In this document: one piece after another, positions 17,004 through 25,285 of the stretch
Numbering within the stretch: position 1 is the stretch's first letter
Layout: the number at the start of each line of letters is the position of its first letter
NCBI GenBank assembly: GCA_016716525.1
Contig: JADJWE010000001.1
Coordinates: 1,674,001-1,738,000, forward strand
Direction: 5' to 3'
Length of the DNA stretch: 64,000 nucleotides
Source of the DNA: Candidatus Flexicrinis affinis
GTDB lineage: Bacteria > Chloroflexota > Anaerolineae > Aggregatilineales > Phototrophicaceae
Made by a program: the position numbers and the translations under genes
Notes under the pieces: model-generated
The model's database searches: none
Seen by the model: the letters and a program-made list of their open reading frames with translations, nothing else
Told to the model about the DNA's origin: nothing

Positions 17004-17366
17004 TCAGATTTCGACTTGATCTGTTACCGTTCGATCCGACACGGTTGAGCCAGTGTGAGCAGTTGTCGCCCGCTCGAAAAGGACGACGCGGGTTTCGACT
17101 GGCGCAAACGGGTTGTGCTCGGTGCCTGCCGGCACGACGATGAACTCACCGGGCAGTACGGTCACCGTTCGATCGCGGAACTGCATGTGCAGCTCGCCGC
17201 TGATGACCAGAAAAAGCTCGTCCTCGGCCTCGTGCGCGTGCCAGACGAACTCGCCTTCGAGCTTTGCCAGCTTGACCAGATAGTCGTCCACACGGCCGAC
17301 GATCTTCGGCGACCACGTCTCGCTGAACAGCGCGAACTTCTCGGCCAGATTGACTTTGTCGGTCAT
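17004..17366 (-). CDS. Single-domain cupin protein
   Basis: A 120-residue cupin. Motif 1 is WHAHEAEDELFLVISGE (residues about 42-58) and motif 2 is PGEFIVVPAGTEHNPFA (about 71-87), together giving the His-His-Glu-His metal set. It belongs to the small mannose-6-phosphate-isomerase-like cupins often found as accessory or metal-binding proteins; the substrate is unknown. The ATG overlaps the cimA stop by four bases, and leuB follows, so it is firmly part of the branched-chain operon. It may act on an operon intermediate or be a passenger. Confidence 0.85.
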   Translation of the reverse strand: MTDKVNLAEKFALFSETWSPKIVGRVDDYLVKLAKLEGEFVWHAHEAEDELFLVISGELHMQFRDRTVTVLPGEFIVVPAGTEHNPFAPVETRVVLFERATTAHTGSTVSDRTVTDQVEI

Positions 17367-18949
17367 TGAGGCTGCCGCTCTCTGCGGGCGTCGTTGGCAA
17401 GCAGGACACCGTATTCGATGCTGTCGACCAGCGCCAACCAGCTTGCGATGATGATATTTGTGCCTGCGCCGACCGTGCTCCAGCGCCGGTTGTGGTTCTG
17501 AGTATCGATCAAGACCCGTGTCATTGCGCCGGTGCCGTTGGCCCCGTCAAGGATTCGCACCTTGTAGTCGGCGAGCTGGAAGTCGCGCACCTGCGGATAG
17601 CGTGGAATGAGCGCCTTGCGCAGCGCCAGATCGAGCGCATTGACCGGTCCGTTCCCTTCTGCTGCGGTGTGGACGATGTCGCCATCCAACTCGATCTTGA
17701 CCATCGCTTCGGCCAGATCGCCCCGCCCGCGCCGGTTTTCGACGATGCACGTGAAGTCCACCAGCGAGAACACAGGTACGTAATCCTGTGAGGCGCGCCA
17801 CACTCGAATGGCGACGGACGCCTCGGCGCCTTCGAACACGTAACCGGTGTGTTCCAGCGACTTGATCTCGTCGAGCACCTTCGCCGCGGCCGCGCTGGAG
17901 ATATCGAGGCCGAACTCCTCCGCCTTGCTCATCACGTTGCCGCGCCCGCTCAGGTCACTCACCAGCACGCGCATCTCGTTGCCGACCAGTGCAGGGTCGA
18001 TATGCTGGTAGCTGTCGACGTTGCGCCGGATCGCCGCAACGTGGATGCCGCCTTTGTGCGCGAACGCCGACCGGCCGACATACGCCAGATGATGGTCCGG
18101 CGCGAGGTTGCAGACTTCGGCGACCGTCCAACTCAAACGCGCCAGCGTGCGCAAGTTCTCGGCTGGAACGCAGTCGTAACCCATCTTGAGCATTAGATCG
18201 GGGATGATGCTGCACAAGTTTGCGTTGCCGCAGCGTTCGCCGTACCCGTTGATGGTGCCTTGCACGTGGATGACCCCGGCTTGTACGGCAGCCAGTGTAT
18301 TCGCAACCGCGAGTTCGCCGTCGTTGTGCGTGTGGATGCCGAAGTCGACGTTCGGAAATGCGTCGCGCGCCTTGATGACGAAGTCCGCTACTTCCCACGG
18401 CAGCGACCCGCCGTTGGTGTCACACAATACGACCGCGTCTGCCCCGCCATCCGTCGCCGCACGCAGCGTCTCGAAAGCGTACTCGAAGTCAAGCTTCGCA
18501 CCGTCGAAGAAGTGCTCGGCGTCGTATATCACTTCTTTGCCGAGCGACTTGAGATAGGCGACGCTCTCGCGGATCATGCGCAGGTTTTCTTCGGCGGTCG
18601 TCTGCAGCACATCGACCACGTGCAGCATCGATGTCTTTCCCACCACCGTGCAGACCGGTGTTTGCGCGTCGACCATCGCCTTGAGGTTTTCGTCGTCCTC
18701 GGGCCGCGCGCCCTTGCGACACGTCGCTCCGAACGCCGCGATCTTCGCATGTTTCAACTGCAGGGCGCGTACCTGCTCGAAATAAGCGGCGTCCTTCGGG
18801 TTGCTGCCGGGCCAACCGCCTTCGATGTAGGCGACGCCAAGATCATCCAGCATGCGCGTGATTTTGAGCTTGTCCGCGACGGAGAGCGAAATGCCCTCGC
18901 GCTGAGTGCCGTCCCGAAGGGTTGTGTCGTAGATGGCGATGCGGGTCAT
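17363..18949 (-). CDS. cimA: (R)-citramalate synthase
   Basis: Condenses pyruvate with acetyl-CoA to citramalate, the first step of the threonine-independent route to isoleucine. The 528 residues open with IAIYDTTLRDGTQREGISLS; the IEGGWPGSNPKD motif near residue 45 is typical of CimA rather than LeuA. HTHNDGELAVANTLAAVQAG holds the metal-binding histidines and GYGERCGNANL follows. A C-terminal LeuA-type regulatory domain begins near residue 390. I start at ATG 18949, where homology begins; an in-frame ATG 126 bases upstream would run back through the 3' end of leuD. It overlaps the cupin gene by four bases. Confidence 0.94.
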   Translation of the reverse strand: MTRIAIYDTTLRDGTQREGISLSVADKLKITRMLDDLGVAYIEGGWPGSNPKDAAYFEQVRALQLKHAKIAAFGATCRKGARPEDDENLKAMVDAQTPVCTVVGKTSMLHVVDVLQTTAEENLRMIRESVAYLKSLGKEVIYDAEHFFDGAKLDFEYAFETLRAATDGGADAVVLCDTNGGSLPWEVADFVIKARDAFPNVDFGIHTHNDGELAVANTLAAVQAGVIHVQGTINGYGERCGNANLCSIIPDLMLKMGYDCVPAENLRTLARLSWTVAEVCNLAPDHHLAYVGRSAFAHKGGIHVAAIRRNVDSYQHIDPALVGNEMRVLVSDLSGRGNVMSKAEEFGLDISSAAAAKVLDEIKSLEHTGYVFEGAEASVAIRVWRASQDYVPVFSLVDFTCIVENRRGRGDLAEAMVKIELDGDIVHTAAEGNGPVNALDLALRKALIPRYPQVRDFQLADYKVRILDGANGTGAMTRVLIDTQNHNRRWSTVGAGTNIIIASWLALVDSIEYGVLLANDARRERQPQ

Positions 18950-18956
18950 GCGAATC

Positions 18957-19562
18957 CTAGATCGTGGTGACTGGTGCAGGATGTGCGGCTTCGTATGCGG
19001 CGGCTTCGCCTTCAAGGCGGAGCAGGAAGCCAAGCTGATCGACTCCGTTGAGCAGGCAGTAGCGCGAGAAGCCATCGACCGGGAACGTCACTGCGCGACC
19101 ATCAGGCAGCGTGAGCGTCTGTGCCTCGAGGTCGACGCGTACCTGCGCGGTCGGGTCTTCCTGTGCTAACGAGATCAACTGCTTCTGCGTGTCTTCGTCT
19201 ACCGTGATCGGAAGCAGGCCGTTCTTGAGCGAATTGTTCTTGAAGATGTCGGCGAAGTCGGTGCTGACGACTGCCCTAATCCCGGCGCCGAGCAGCGCCC
19301 ACGGTGCGTGCTCGCGGCTTGAACCACAGCCGAAATTGTGGCCGGCGACCAATACCTGCGCGTCCTGATACTGCGGTTGGTTCAGCGGAAAGTCCGGCTT
19401 AGGCGAACCGTCGGTGTTATAGCGCCAGTCGCTGAACGCCGCCTGCCCCAGACCGGCCTTGTCGGTCACCTTGAGGTAGCGTGCCGGAATGATCTGGTCG
19501 GTGTCAATGTCGTTGATCGGCAGCGCCACCATGCTGCCAGCAAATGCTTTGAAGGGTTCCAT
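18957..19562 (-). CDS. leuD: 3-isopropylmalate dehydratase small subunit
   Basis: Swivel-domain partner of LeuC in isomerising isopropylmalate (and probably citramalate). The 201 residues contain the DTDQIIPARYLKVTDK motif near residue 20, the active-site loop GHNFGCGSSREHAPWAL near 74, and the FADIFKNNSLKNGLLPI strand. All are intact. It sits between the alpha/beta hydrolase gene and cimA, seven bases from each. Confidence 0.96.
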   Translation of the reverse strand: MEPFKAFAGSMVALPINDIDTDQIIPARYLKVTDKAGLGQAAFSDWRYNTDGSPKPDFPLNQPQYQDAQVLVAGHNFGCGSSREHAPWALLGAGIRAVVSTDFADIFKNNSLKNGLLPITVDEDTQKQLISLAQEDPTAQVRVDLEAQTLTLPDGRAVTFPVDGFSRYCLLNGVDQLGFLLRLEGEAAAYEAAHPAPVTTI

Positions 19563-19569
19563 TGTCCTC

Positions 19570-20205
19570 TTATTCCCTCGTCATGAACCGTTCCAGCGCA
19601 TCGAGCAGCGTCGAAATCGCGGCCACCGACGCGCGCACGTCGCCCGGTCGTTCCAGGCTGTGATTGGCGCCATCGAGCACGAGCCTGCTCCCGCCAGTCG
19701 CGGAGATCGCGCGCTCCATTCTGGTGCTGTCGAACGTCGCGTCCGACGTGCCGCCAACGAATAACGAGCGCGGTTTGTGCTCCTCGATCGACTCCATCAC
19801 GGCGTTATCGGCGAAGATTGGCGTCAGCCATACACAGCGCGCCAACCCAAGATCGGAAGTATGGTCGATTAACCGCGCCATGGCTTGTGTCCCGAGCGAT
19901 TTGCCGACCAGCGCGATGCGCGAGTAGCGATGATTGAGCGTGGCGGTCGACCAGACTGCAGCGGCGCACGCAACCGCGTGCGCGACCATTTCCGGATAGC
20001 TCATCTCGCCAAACTCGTAGTCCACCGAGATAAGATCGTAGCCGTGTTGGATGAACCAGAGGCCGGGATAGTGCAGTACCGGCCCCTGCGCGGTATAGCC
20101 ACGTCCCGGCAGGATCAGCGCAACGCTCGACCCATCGCCACGGATCCACGTGCTGGGAACGGGTCGCCCATCGGGAAGTCTCGCGTGAAGCCGGTCGGTT
20201 GGCAT
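19570..20205 (-). CDS. Small alpha/beta hydrolase
   Basis: A 211-residue cytosolic alpha/beta hydrolase. The nucleophile elbow is GKSLGT (residues about 114-119), the acid probably the Asp in GGTSDATFD, and the base the His in DGANHSLE near the C-terminus, so a Ser-Asp-His triad can be traced. The start ATG 20205 is preceded by AGGAG; the longer frame upstream would overlap leuC. It is inserted between leuC and leuD, which normally adjoin. Substrate is unknown; a thioesterase or esterase acting on a side product of the pathway is one possibility, but nothing in the sequence proves it. Confidence 0.8.
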   Translation of the reverse strand: MPTDRLHARLPDGRPVPSTWIRGDGSSVALILPGRGYTAQGPVLHYPGLWFIQHGYDLISVDYEFGEMSYPEMVAHAVACAAAVWSTATLNHRYSRIALVGKSLGTQAMARLIDHTSDLGLARCVWLTPIFADNAVMESIEEHKPRSLFVGGTSDATFDSTRMERAISATGGSRLVLDGANHSLERPGDVRASVAAISTLLDALERFMTRE

Positions 20206-20213
20206 GGCGTCTC

Positions 20214-21638
20214 CTAGTTCGTCACCAGCGTGCGCGGGTCGGTGACGACACCGGTCAGCGCCGTTGCCGCTGCAGTCAACGGGCTGGCGAGAAACGTGCG
20301 TCCACCCTTGCCCTGCCGGCCTTCGAAGTTGCGGTTGCTGGTGCTGACGGCATATTCGCCCGGCGCGAGCTGATCGCCGTTCATGGCAATGCACATCGAG
20401 CAGCCCGCCTCGCGCCACTCTGCGCCCGCCGCCTTAAAGACCTCGTCCAAACCCTCGGCCTCGGCCTGCTTCTTTACCTGCTGCGACCCGGGCACGACCA
20501 TCACGCGGACGTTGTCTGCTACCTTGCGGCCGTTCAGGTACTTGGCAGCCTCGCGCAAATCGGTGATGCGCGAGTTGGTGCAGCTTCCGATGAACACGAC
20601 GTTGACCGGCTTGCCCAGCAGGCTTTGCCCCGGCTGAAGGTCCATGTAGCGCAGCGCCTTGTCGAGCGCCATCTTCGCGCTGACGTCACCTATCTGATCG
20701 GGGTCGGGCACGCGATCCGTGATGCGCATGCCCATACCCGGGTTGGTACCATAGGTGATCATTGGGGTGAGCGCGTCGCCGTCTAGCTCAACCGTCGCGT
20801 CGAACTCGGCGCCGTCGTCGCTGGGCAGCGATCGCCAGCGCGCTACCGCCGCGTCCCATTCGGCGCCCTTCGGCGCACGGGGCCGGCCCGCAATGTAGTT
20901 GAACGTCGTTTCGTCAGGCGCGACCATCCCGGCGCGCGCGCCACCCTCGATCGACATATTGCAGATCGTCATGCGCCCTTCCATCGACAAGCCGCGGATG
21001 GCGCTGCCCATGTACTCGACGACGTAGCCTGTGCCGCCCCCAACGCCGATCTTGGCGATGATGGCGAGGATAATGTCTTTCGCCGTGACGCCCGGCGAAA
21101 GCGTGCCGTCCACCTTGATCGCCATGGTCTTGGGCTTGTTCTGAAGCAGGGTCTGAGTCGCCAGCACGTGCCCGACCTCGCTGGTGCCGATGCCGAATGC
21201 CAGCGCCCCGAACGCGCCGTGCGTGCTGGTGTGGCTGTCGCCGCACACGATCGTCATGCCGGGCTGTGTTAGCCCCTGCTCCGGCCCGATCACGTGCACG
21301 ATGCCTTGATTCTCGGTACCGAGCGCGAAGAGCGGGATGCCGAATTCCTGACAATTGCGCGTCAGATAGTCGAGCTGAAACGCCGCCTGCGAGTCGGTCA
21401 CGGGAATGATCCCGTCCAGCCCGCGCGGCGTCGTCGGCGTGCTGTGATCCATCGTCGCCAGCGTTTTGTCCGGCCGGCGGACCTTCAGTCCACGCTCGCG
21501 CAGCAGGGTGAACGCCTGCGGCGACGTGACCTCATGCACCAGATGCAGGTCGATGTACAGGACGGCCGGTGTGTCGGCCGTCTGCGGCCGAACCAAATGC
21601 GCGTCCCATACCTTTTCGAAGAGCGTCTTTCCTGCCAT
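20214..21638 (-). CDS. leuC: 3-isopropylmalate dehydratase large subunit
   Basis: Aconitase-family [4Fe-4S] subunit that, with LeuD, isomerises 2- to 3-isopropylmalate. The 474 residues include DLHLVHEVTSPQAF near the N-terminus, the VCGDSHTSTHGAFGALAFGIGTSEVGHVLATQ region, and the three cluster cysteines in IGSCTNSR (one) and AGCSMCIAMN (two). Length is normal. Fifteen bases separate it from the small gene upstream, and an AGAGGACGC sequence precedes the ATG. Confidence 0.97.
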   Translation of the reverse strand: MAGKTLFEKVWDAHLVRPQTADTPAVLYIDLHLVHEVTSPQAFTLLRERGLKVRRPDKTLATMDHSTPTTPRGLDGIIPVTDSQAAFQLDYLTRNCQEFGIPLFALGTENQGIVHVIGPEQGLTQPGMTIVCGDSHTSTHGAFGALAFGIGTSEVGHVLATQTLLQNKPKTMAIKVDGTLSPGVTAKDIILAIIAKIGVGGGTGYVVEYMGSAIRGLSMEGRMTICNMSIEGGARAGMVAPDETTFNYIAGRPRAPKGAEWDAAVARWRSLPSDDGAEFDATVELDGDALTPMITYGTNPGMGMRITDRVPDPDQIGDVSAKMALDKALRYMDLQPGQSLLGKPVNVVFIGSCTNSRITDLREAAKYLNGRKVADNVRVMVVPGSQQVKKQAEAEGLDEVFKAAGAEWREAGCSMCIAMNGDQLAPGEYAVSTSNRNFEGRQGKGGRTFLASPLTAAATALTGVVTDPRTLVTN

Positions 21639-21653
21639 GCGTCCTCTGTTCCT

Positions 21654-21911
21654 CTATCCCTCGATCGGCTTTTTGAACCACAGCCGGCGAAAATCGGTGT
21701 ACGTTGCTTCGGTCAGGACGCGCGTCCGCACCTGCTGCTCGGCGCCCGTCATTTCCCATCCCTCACTGCCCATCTGCGCGATGACGGTGAAGGCCTCTTC
21801 TTCAGACCCGACAGCGGTCACGCGGTGGTCGCCATTAGGCATCAGCACGGTAACCTGCGCCTTGCCGCGAATGAAGTCCACCACCGCGTAGAGCCACCGC
21901 CGTTCCGTCAT
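21654..21911 (-). CDS. Small DUF4177-like protein inside the leu operon
   Basis: An 85-residue soluble protein. It has the pattern of small DUF4177-like proteins: an aromatic first strand (RWLYAVVDFIRG), a helix and turn reading VIAQMGSEGWEMTGAEQ, and a closing strand ending in LWFKKP. Proteins of this shape have no established function. The ATG at 21911 lies two bases after the leuA stop and 15 bases before leuC, so it is co-translated with them. It is too regular a neighbour to dismiss, but no role in leucine synthesis can be read from the sequence. Confidence 0.7.
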   Translation of the reverse strand: MTERRWLYAVVDFIRGKAQVTVLMPNGDHRVTAVGSEEEAFTVIAQMGSEGWEMTGAEQQVRTRVLTEATYTDFRRLWFKKPIEG

Positions 21912-21913
21912 GG

Positions 21914-23518
21914 CTAGGCGCCTCGAATGCCTACGGCGGCGGCTTCGCCTTCCGGCTTGATGTCGCCGTGGCCGAGCGCAACCAGCATGCGGTTGAGCGC
22001 CGCCATGTACGCCTTGATGCTGGCAACCACAATATCCGGTTCGGCGCCGTAACCGCCAAACGTCCGGTTGTCGCCGGACGGTGATATGCGCACGGTCACT
22101 TCGCCCAACGCGTCGATCCCTTCCGTCACGGCATGAACCGCGTACTCGATCAACGTGTTGGGCGCCTGTACGATCGCGTCCACGGCACGGAATGCCGCAT
22201 CCACCGGCCCGGTGCCGACCGAAGCATGCACAAACTCGTCGCCAACCTCGCTGCGGATCTTGAGCGTCGCTGTCGGCATGCCCATCGTCCCACACGTGAT
22301 CTGACAGTCGACCAGCGAGTAGATCTCCTGCGGCTTATGCGTTTCATCGGCGACCAGCGCTTCGAGATCGGCGTCGGTGACATGCTTCTTGGCGTCGGCT
22401 AGCGCCTTAAAGCGCGCAAACACACGGTTCAGCTCGTCGCCTTCGAAGGTGTAGCCCAACTCCTGCAAGCGGACCTTGAGCGCGTGGCGGCCGCTGTGCT
22501 TGCCGAGAACCAGCCGCGACTCGTGCAGCCCGACCGTCTCTGGAGTCATGATCTCGAACGTCTGCGCATTCTTGAGCATGCCGTCCTGATGGATGCCGGA
22601 TTCATGTGCGAACGCATTCGCCCCGACGATGGCCTTGTTGGGCTGGACTGGCATGCCGGTGTAGTTGCTCACCATCCGGCTCGTCTTCACGATCTCTCGC
22701 GTGTTGATACTGGTCGATAGATGGTAGTACTGCGGCCGCGTGTGCAGCGCCATCACGACTTCTTCGAGGCTGGTGTTGCCTGCGCGTTCGCCAATGCCGT
22801 TGACGGTCACCTCGACCTGCCGCGCACCGGCCTGTACGCCAGCCAGTGTGTTCGCAGTCGCCATGCCAAGGTCGTTGTGGCAGTGTACCGACCAGATGAT
22901 GCCTGAGCCGGGGCCGGCACCGGGCGTTTCGTGGATCAGGTTGTGGATCAGCTCGTACCACTCTTGCGGCGCAACGTAGCCGACCGTATCGGGGATGTTG
23001 AGGGTCGTTGCGCCACACTGCACGGCCAGCGCGCACACCTCGACCAGAAATGCCGGATCGGCGCGGCCTGCATCCATCGGGCTGAACTCGACGTCGTCGC
23101 AGAGGCTCTTGGCGAGCGTGACGCCTTTGCGGATGATCTCCAGCGCCTCGGCTTTCGTGGTCTTCGTGATGTAGTTGAGATGATATTCAGACACACCGAG
23201 GAACGTGTGAATGCGCGGCTTGGCCGCGTCCTTCACACCCTCCCAGCACGTGCGAATATCGCTCTCGATCGCCCGGGCCAGACCCGTGATGACGGGGCCG
23301 TCTGGCATGCCGACCTCGCGGGCGATACGCTGAACGGCCGCCAAGTCGTCCGGCGACGCAGCAGGGAAGCCGGCCTCGATGATGTCGACGCCCAGCTTTG
23401 CGAGCTGACGGGCGATCTCCAACTTTTCCGCGCTGGTCAGCGTTGCGCCGGGGCTTTGTTCGCCGTCGCGCAGCGTCGTATCGAAGATGACGACATGGTT
23501 CTCAGGGTACTTGGGCAT
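21914..23518 (-). CDS. leuA: 2-isopropylmalate synthase
   Basis: First committed enzyme of leucine synthesis, joining 2-ketoisovalerate and acetyl-CoA. The 534 residues start with the VVIFDTTLRDGEQSPGATL motif, have the SVHCHNDLGMATANTLAGVQAG metal site and NGIGERAGNTSLEEVVMAL, and end in a LeuA dimer domain (from about residue 395) that gives leucine feedback. I choose ATG 23518 over GTG 23521: AGAGGAG lies seven bases before the ATG, and this ATG shares a base with the TGA of the small upstream ORF. Expression is therefore likely to depend on translation of that ORF. Confidence 0.96.
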   Translation of the reverse strand: MPKYPENHVVIFDTTLRDGEQSPGATLTSAEKLEIARQLAKLGVDIIEAGFPAASPDDLAAVQRIAREVGMPDGPVITGLARAIESDIRTCWEGVKDAAKPRIHTFLGVSEYHLNYITKTTKAEALEIIRKGVTLAKSLCDDVEFSPMDAGRADPAFLVEVCALAVQCGATTLNIPDTVGYVAPQEWYELIHNLIHETPGAGPGSGIIWSVHCHNDLGMATANTLAGVQAGARQVEVTVNGIGERAGNTSLEEVVMALHTRPQYYHLSTSINTREIVKTSRMVSNYTGMPVQPNKAIVGANAFAHESGIHQDGMLKNAQTFEIMTPETVGLHESRLVLGKHSGRHALKVRLQELGYTFEGDELNRVFARFKALADAKKHVTDADLEALVADETHKPQEIYSLVDCQITCGTMGMPTATLKIRSEVGDEFVHASVGTGPVDAAFRAVDAIVQAPNTLIEYAVHAVTEGIDALGEVTVRISPSGDNRTFGGYGAEPDIVVASIKAYMAALNRMLVALGHGDIKPEGEAAAVGIRGA

Positions 23519-23592
23519 CACAGGTCTCCTCTGCTCGGTATTGAAAGGACGTCGGTTTGCTGGCTAAGGTCGCTAAGGCCATCCTCTGCCAT
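23518..23592 (-). CDS. 24-residue leader ORF coupled to leuA
   Basis: A short ORF with a near-perfect ribosome-binding site (AAGGAGGTGA two bases before ATG 23592) reading MAEDGLSDLSQQTDVLSIPS then RGDL and stopping at a TGA that shares its last base with the leuA ATG. It holds four Leu, one Ile and one Val, scattered rather than in a run, and no terminator hairpin follows, so it is not a classical attenuator. The very strong initiation site and TGATG junction suggest it sets leuA translation by coupling. Not recognised as any known protein. Confidence 0.55.
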   Translation of the reverse strand: MAEDGLSDLSQQTDVLSIPSRGDL

Positions 23593-23654
23593 GCTCACCT
23601 CCTTCCCTCCGGTCGCGTCAGAGCGCGATACGCCACTCCCGTCAGACATCGTCG

Positions 23655-24662
23655 CTAGTCCTGCTTGACCCGCTTGGCGTTCAAGAACGGCATCATGTCG
23701 CGCAGTTCCGCGCCGACCTTCTCCAGTAGCAGGTCATGCTCGGTCTTGCGGCGCGGGCCGAAGTTCGGACGGCCGTCCTTGTTCTCATGAATCCACGCGC
23801 GCGCGAATTCGCCGCTCTGAATTCGTGAGAGCACGCCCGACATCTCTTCCTTGACCATGTGCTCGAACGAGTCGCCGACGACGTAGCCGCCGTATTCTGC
23901 CGTATCGCTCACGCTGTACCACATGTAGCTCAGGCCGCCTTGATACAGCAGATCCACGATCAGCTTGAGTTCGTGCAAGCACTCGAAATACGCGATCTCG
24001 GGCTGATATCCGGCCTTCACCAACGTCTCGAAGCTCGCGCGGATCAGCGCAGTGACGCCGCCGCACAATACGACCTGCTCGCCGAACAAGTCGGTCTCGG
24101 TCTCTTCCTTGAACGTCGTCTCGATCACGCCGGCGCGCGTGCAGCCGATCGCCTTGGCGTAGGCCAACGCCTTCGCCTTGGCCTGCCCGGTTGCGTCCTG
24201 ATGGACTGCCACCAGACCCGGTACGCCGCCGCCGTCGAGGTAGACCTCGCGCACGCGGTGCCCGGGTGATTTGGGCGCGACCATCGTCACGTCGACATTG
24301 GCCGGCGGCACGATCGTTCCGAAGTGGATATTGAACCCGTGGGCGAACATCAGCATCGCGCCCGGCTTCAGGTTCGGGCCGATCTCGTCGTTGTAGACGT
24401 CTGCCTGCACCGTGTCCGGCGTGACGATCATGATGACGTCTGCGACCTGTGTCGCTTCGCCCGGCGTCAGGACGGTCAGTCCATCTGCTTCGGCCTTTGC
24501 GCGGCTCTTGCTGCCCGCGTGAAGGCCGACCACAACGTTCAGTCCGCTGTCTTTGCAGTTCAGCGCGTGTGCGTGCCCCTGACTGCCATACCCGATCACC
24601 GCAATCGTCTTGCCGGCCAGCAGGCTCAGGTCGGCGTGGTTCTCGTAATACATCGTTGCCAT
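23655..24662 (-). CDS. ilvC: Ketol-acid reductoisomerase (class I)
   Basis: NADPH-dependent isomerisation and reduction in valine and isoleucine synthesis. The 335 residues contain the Rossmann motif IAVIGYGSQGHAHALN near residue 20, the cofactor loop HAGSKSRAKAEADG with Ser and Lys fitting NADPH, the metal-binding helix FGEQVVLCGG and the ECLHELKLIVDLLYQGG segment. It is the short class I type. The Shine-Dalgarno GGAGGG is 12 bases before ATG 24662; the alternative ATG nine bases downstream is also possible. It lies 53 bases after ilvN. Confidence 0.97.
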   Translation of the reverse strand: MATMYYENHADLSLLAGKTIAVIGYGSQGHAHALNCKDSGLNVVVGLHAGSKSRAKAEADGLTVLTPGEATQVADVIMIVTPDTVQADVYNDEIGPNLKPGAMLMFAHGFNIHFGTIVPPANVDVTMVAPKSPGHRVREVYLDGGGVPGLVAVHQDATGQAKAKALAYAKAIGCTRAGVIETTFKEETETDLFGEQVVLCGGVTALIRASFETLVKAGYQPEIAYFECLHELKLIVDLLYQGGLSYMWYSVSDTAEYGGYVVGDSFEHMVKEEMSGVLSRIQSGEFARAWIHENKDGRPNFGPRRKTEHDLLLEKVGAELRDMMPFLNAKRVKQD

Positions 24663-24715
24663 AGGTGCGACATTCCCTCCGTACGTCGGGGCCGATTCCC
24701 CGGATGTCCCAGTAA

Positions 24716-25285
24716 CTAAACGCTGTAACGCTCGAGTTCGCCGTCTTGCAGCGTCATCGACGCCGGCTCGTACTCGGTATCCTGTGTGCGCACGCCGCGT
24801 CCCATCGCCACCACACCGGTGCGGACCAGTTCAATGATGCCGATCGGCTTGAGCTGGCCGATAAACTCCTCGACCAACTCGGTGCGCGCGGTGATCTCGA
24901 CGATCGCGACCTGCATGCCCATGTCGATGATGCGGGCCGGGAACCGCTCGCACAGTTCGGTCACGGCGTTGAAGCTCTCGGTGTCGTCGGTGCGTACCTT
25001 GACGAGCGCCATGTCGCGCTCGACGTGCAAGTCTTCGCTGATCAGGCGGGCGTCGATGACGTTGACCAGCTTGTAGAGGTTGGCGACCATCTGGCGTGGG
25101 TTCAGCCGGTGGCCATCAATCACAATCGTCATTCGGCTGACGTGCTGCTTGTGGGTACGTCCGACCGTCAAGCTGTCGATGTTGAAGTTGCGCCGGCGAA
25201 ACAGGCTTACGAGCCGATTGAGCACGCCGGGCTTGTTCTCAACCAGTGCCGAGATGATGTGTTTCTTGGGCGTGTTCGTGCTCAT
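24716..25285 (-). CDS. ilvN: Acetolactate synthase regulatory subunit
   Basis: Regulatory small subunit that gives acetohydroxyacid synthase its valine feedback. The 189 residues begin with an ACT domain (HIISALVENKPGVLNRLVSLFRRRNFNIDSLTVG) followed by the second ALS_ss_C domain (LVKVRTDDTESFNAVTELCERF and a late RTELVEEFIGQLKPIGIIELVRTG). Length is that of the longer IlvH/IlvN type. Its ATG overlaps the ilvB stop by four bases, so the two subunits are made together. Confidence 0.95.
   Translation of the reverse strand: MSTNTPKKHIISALVENKPGVLNRLVSLFRRRNFNIDSLTVGRTHKQHVSRMTIVIDGHRLNPRQMVANLYKLVNVIDARLISEDLHVERDMALVKVRTDDTESFNAVTELCERFPARIIDMGMQVAIVEITARTELVEEFIGQLKPIGIIELVRTGVVAMGRGVRTQDTEYEPASMTLQDGELERYSV

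Noticed and set aside
23593..23654. Separate leu promoter or terminator between ilvC and leuA
   Set aside because: No convincing -35/-10 pair and no stable hairpin; only the Shine-Dalgarno of the small ORF is clear.
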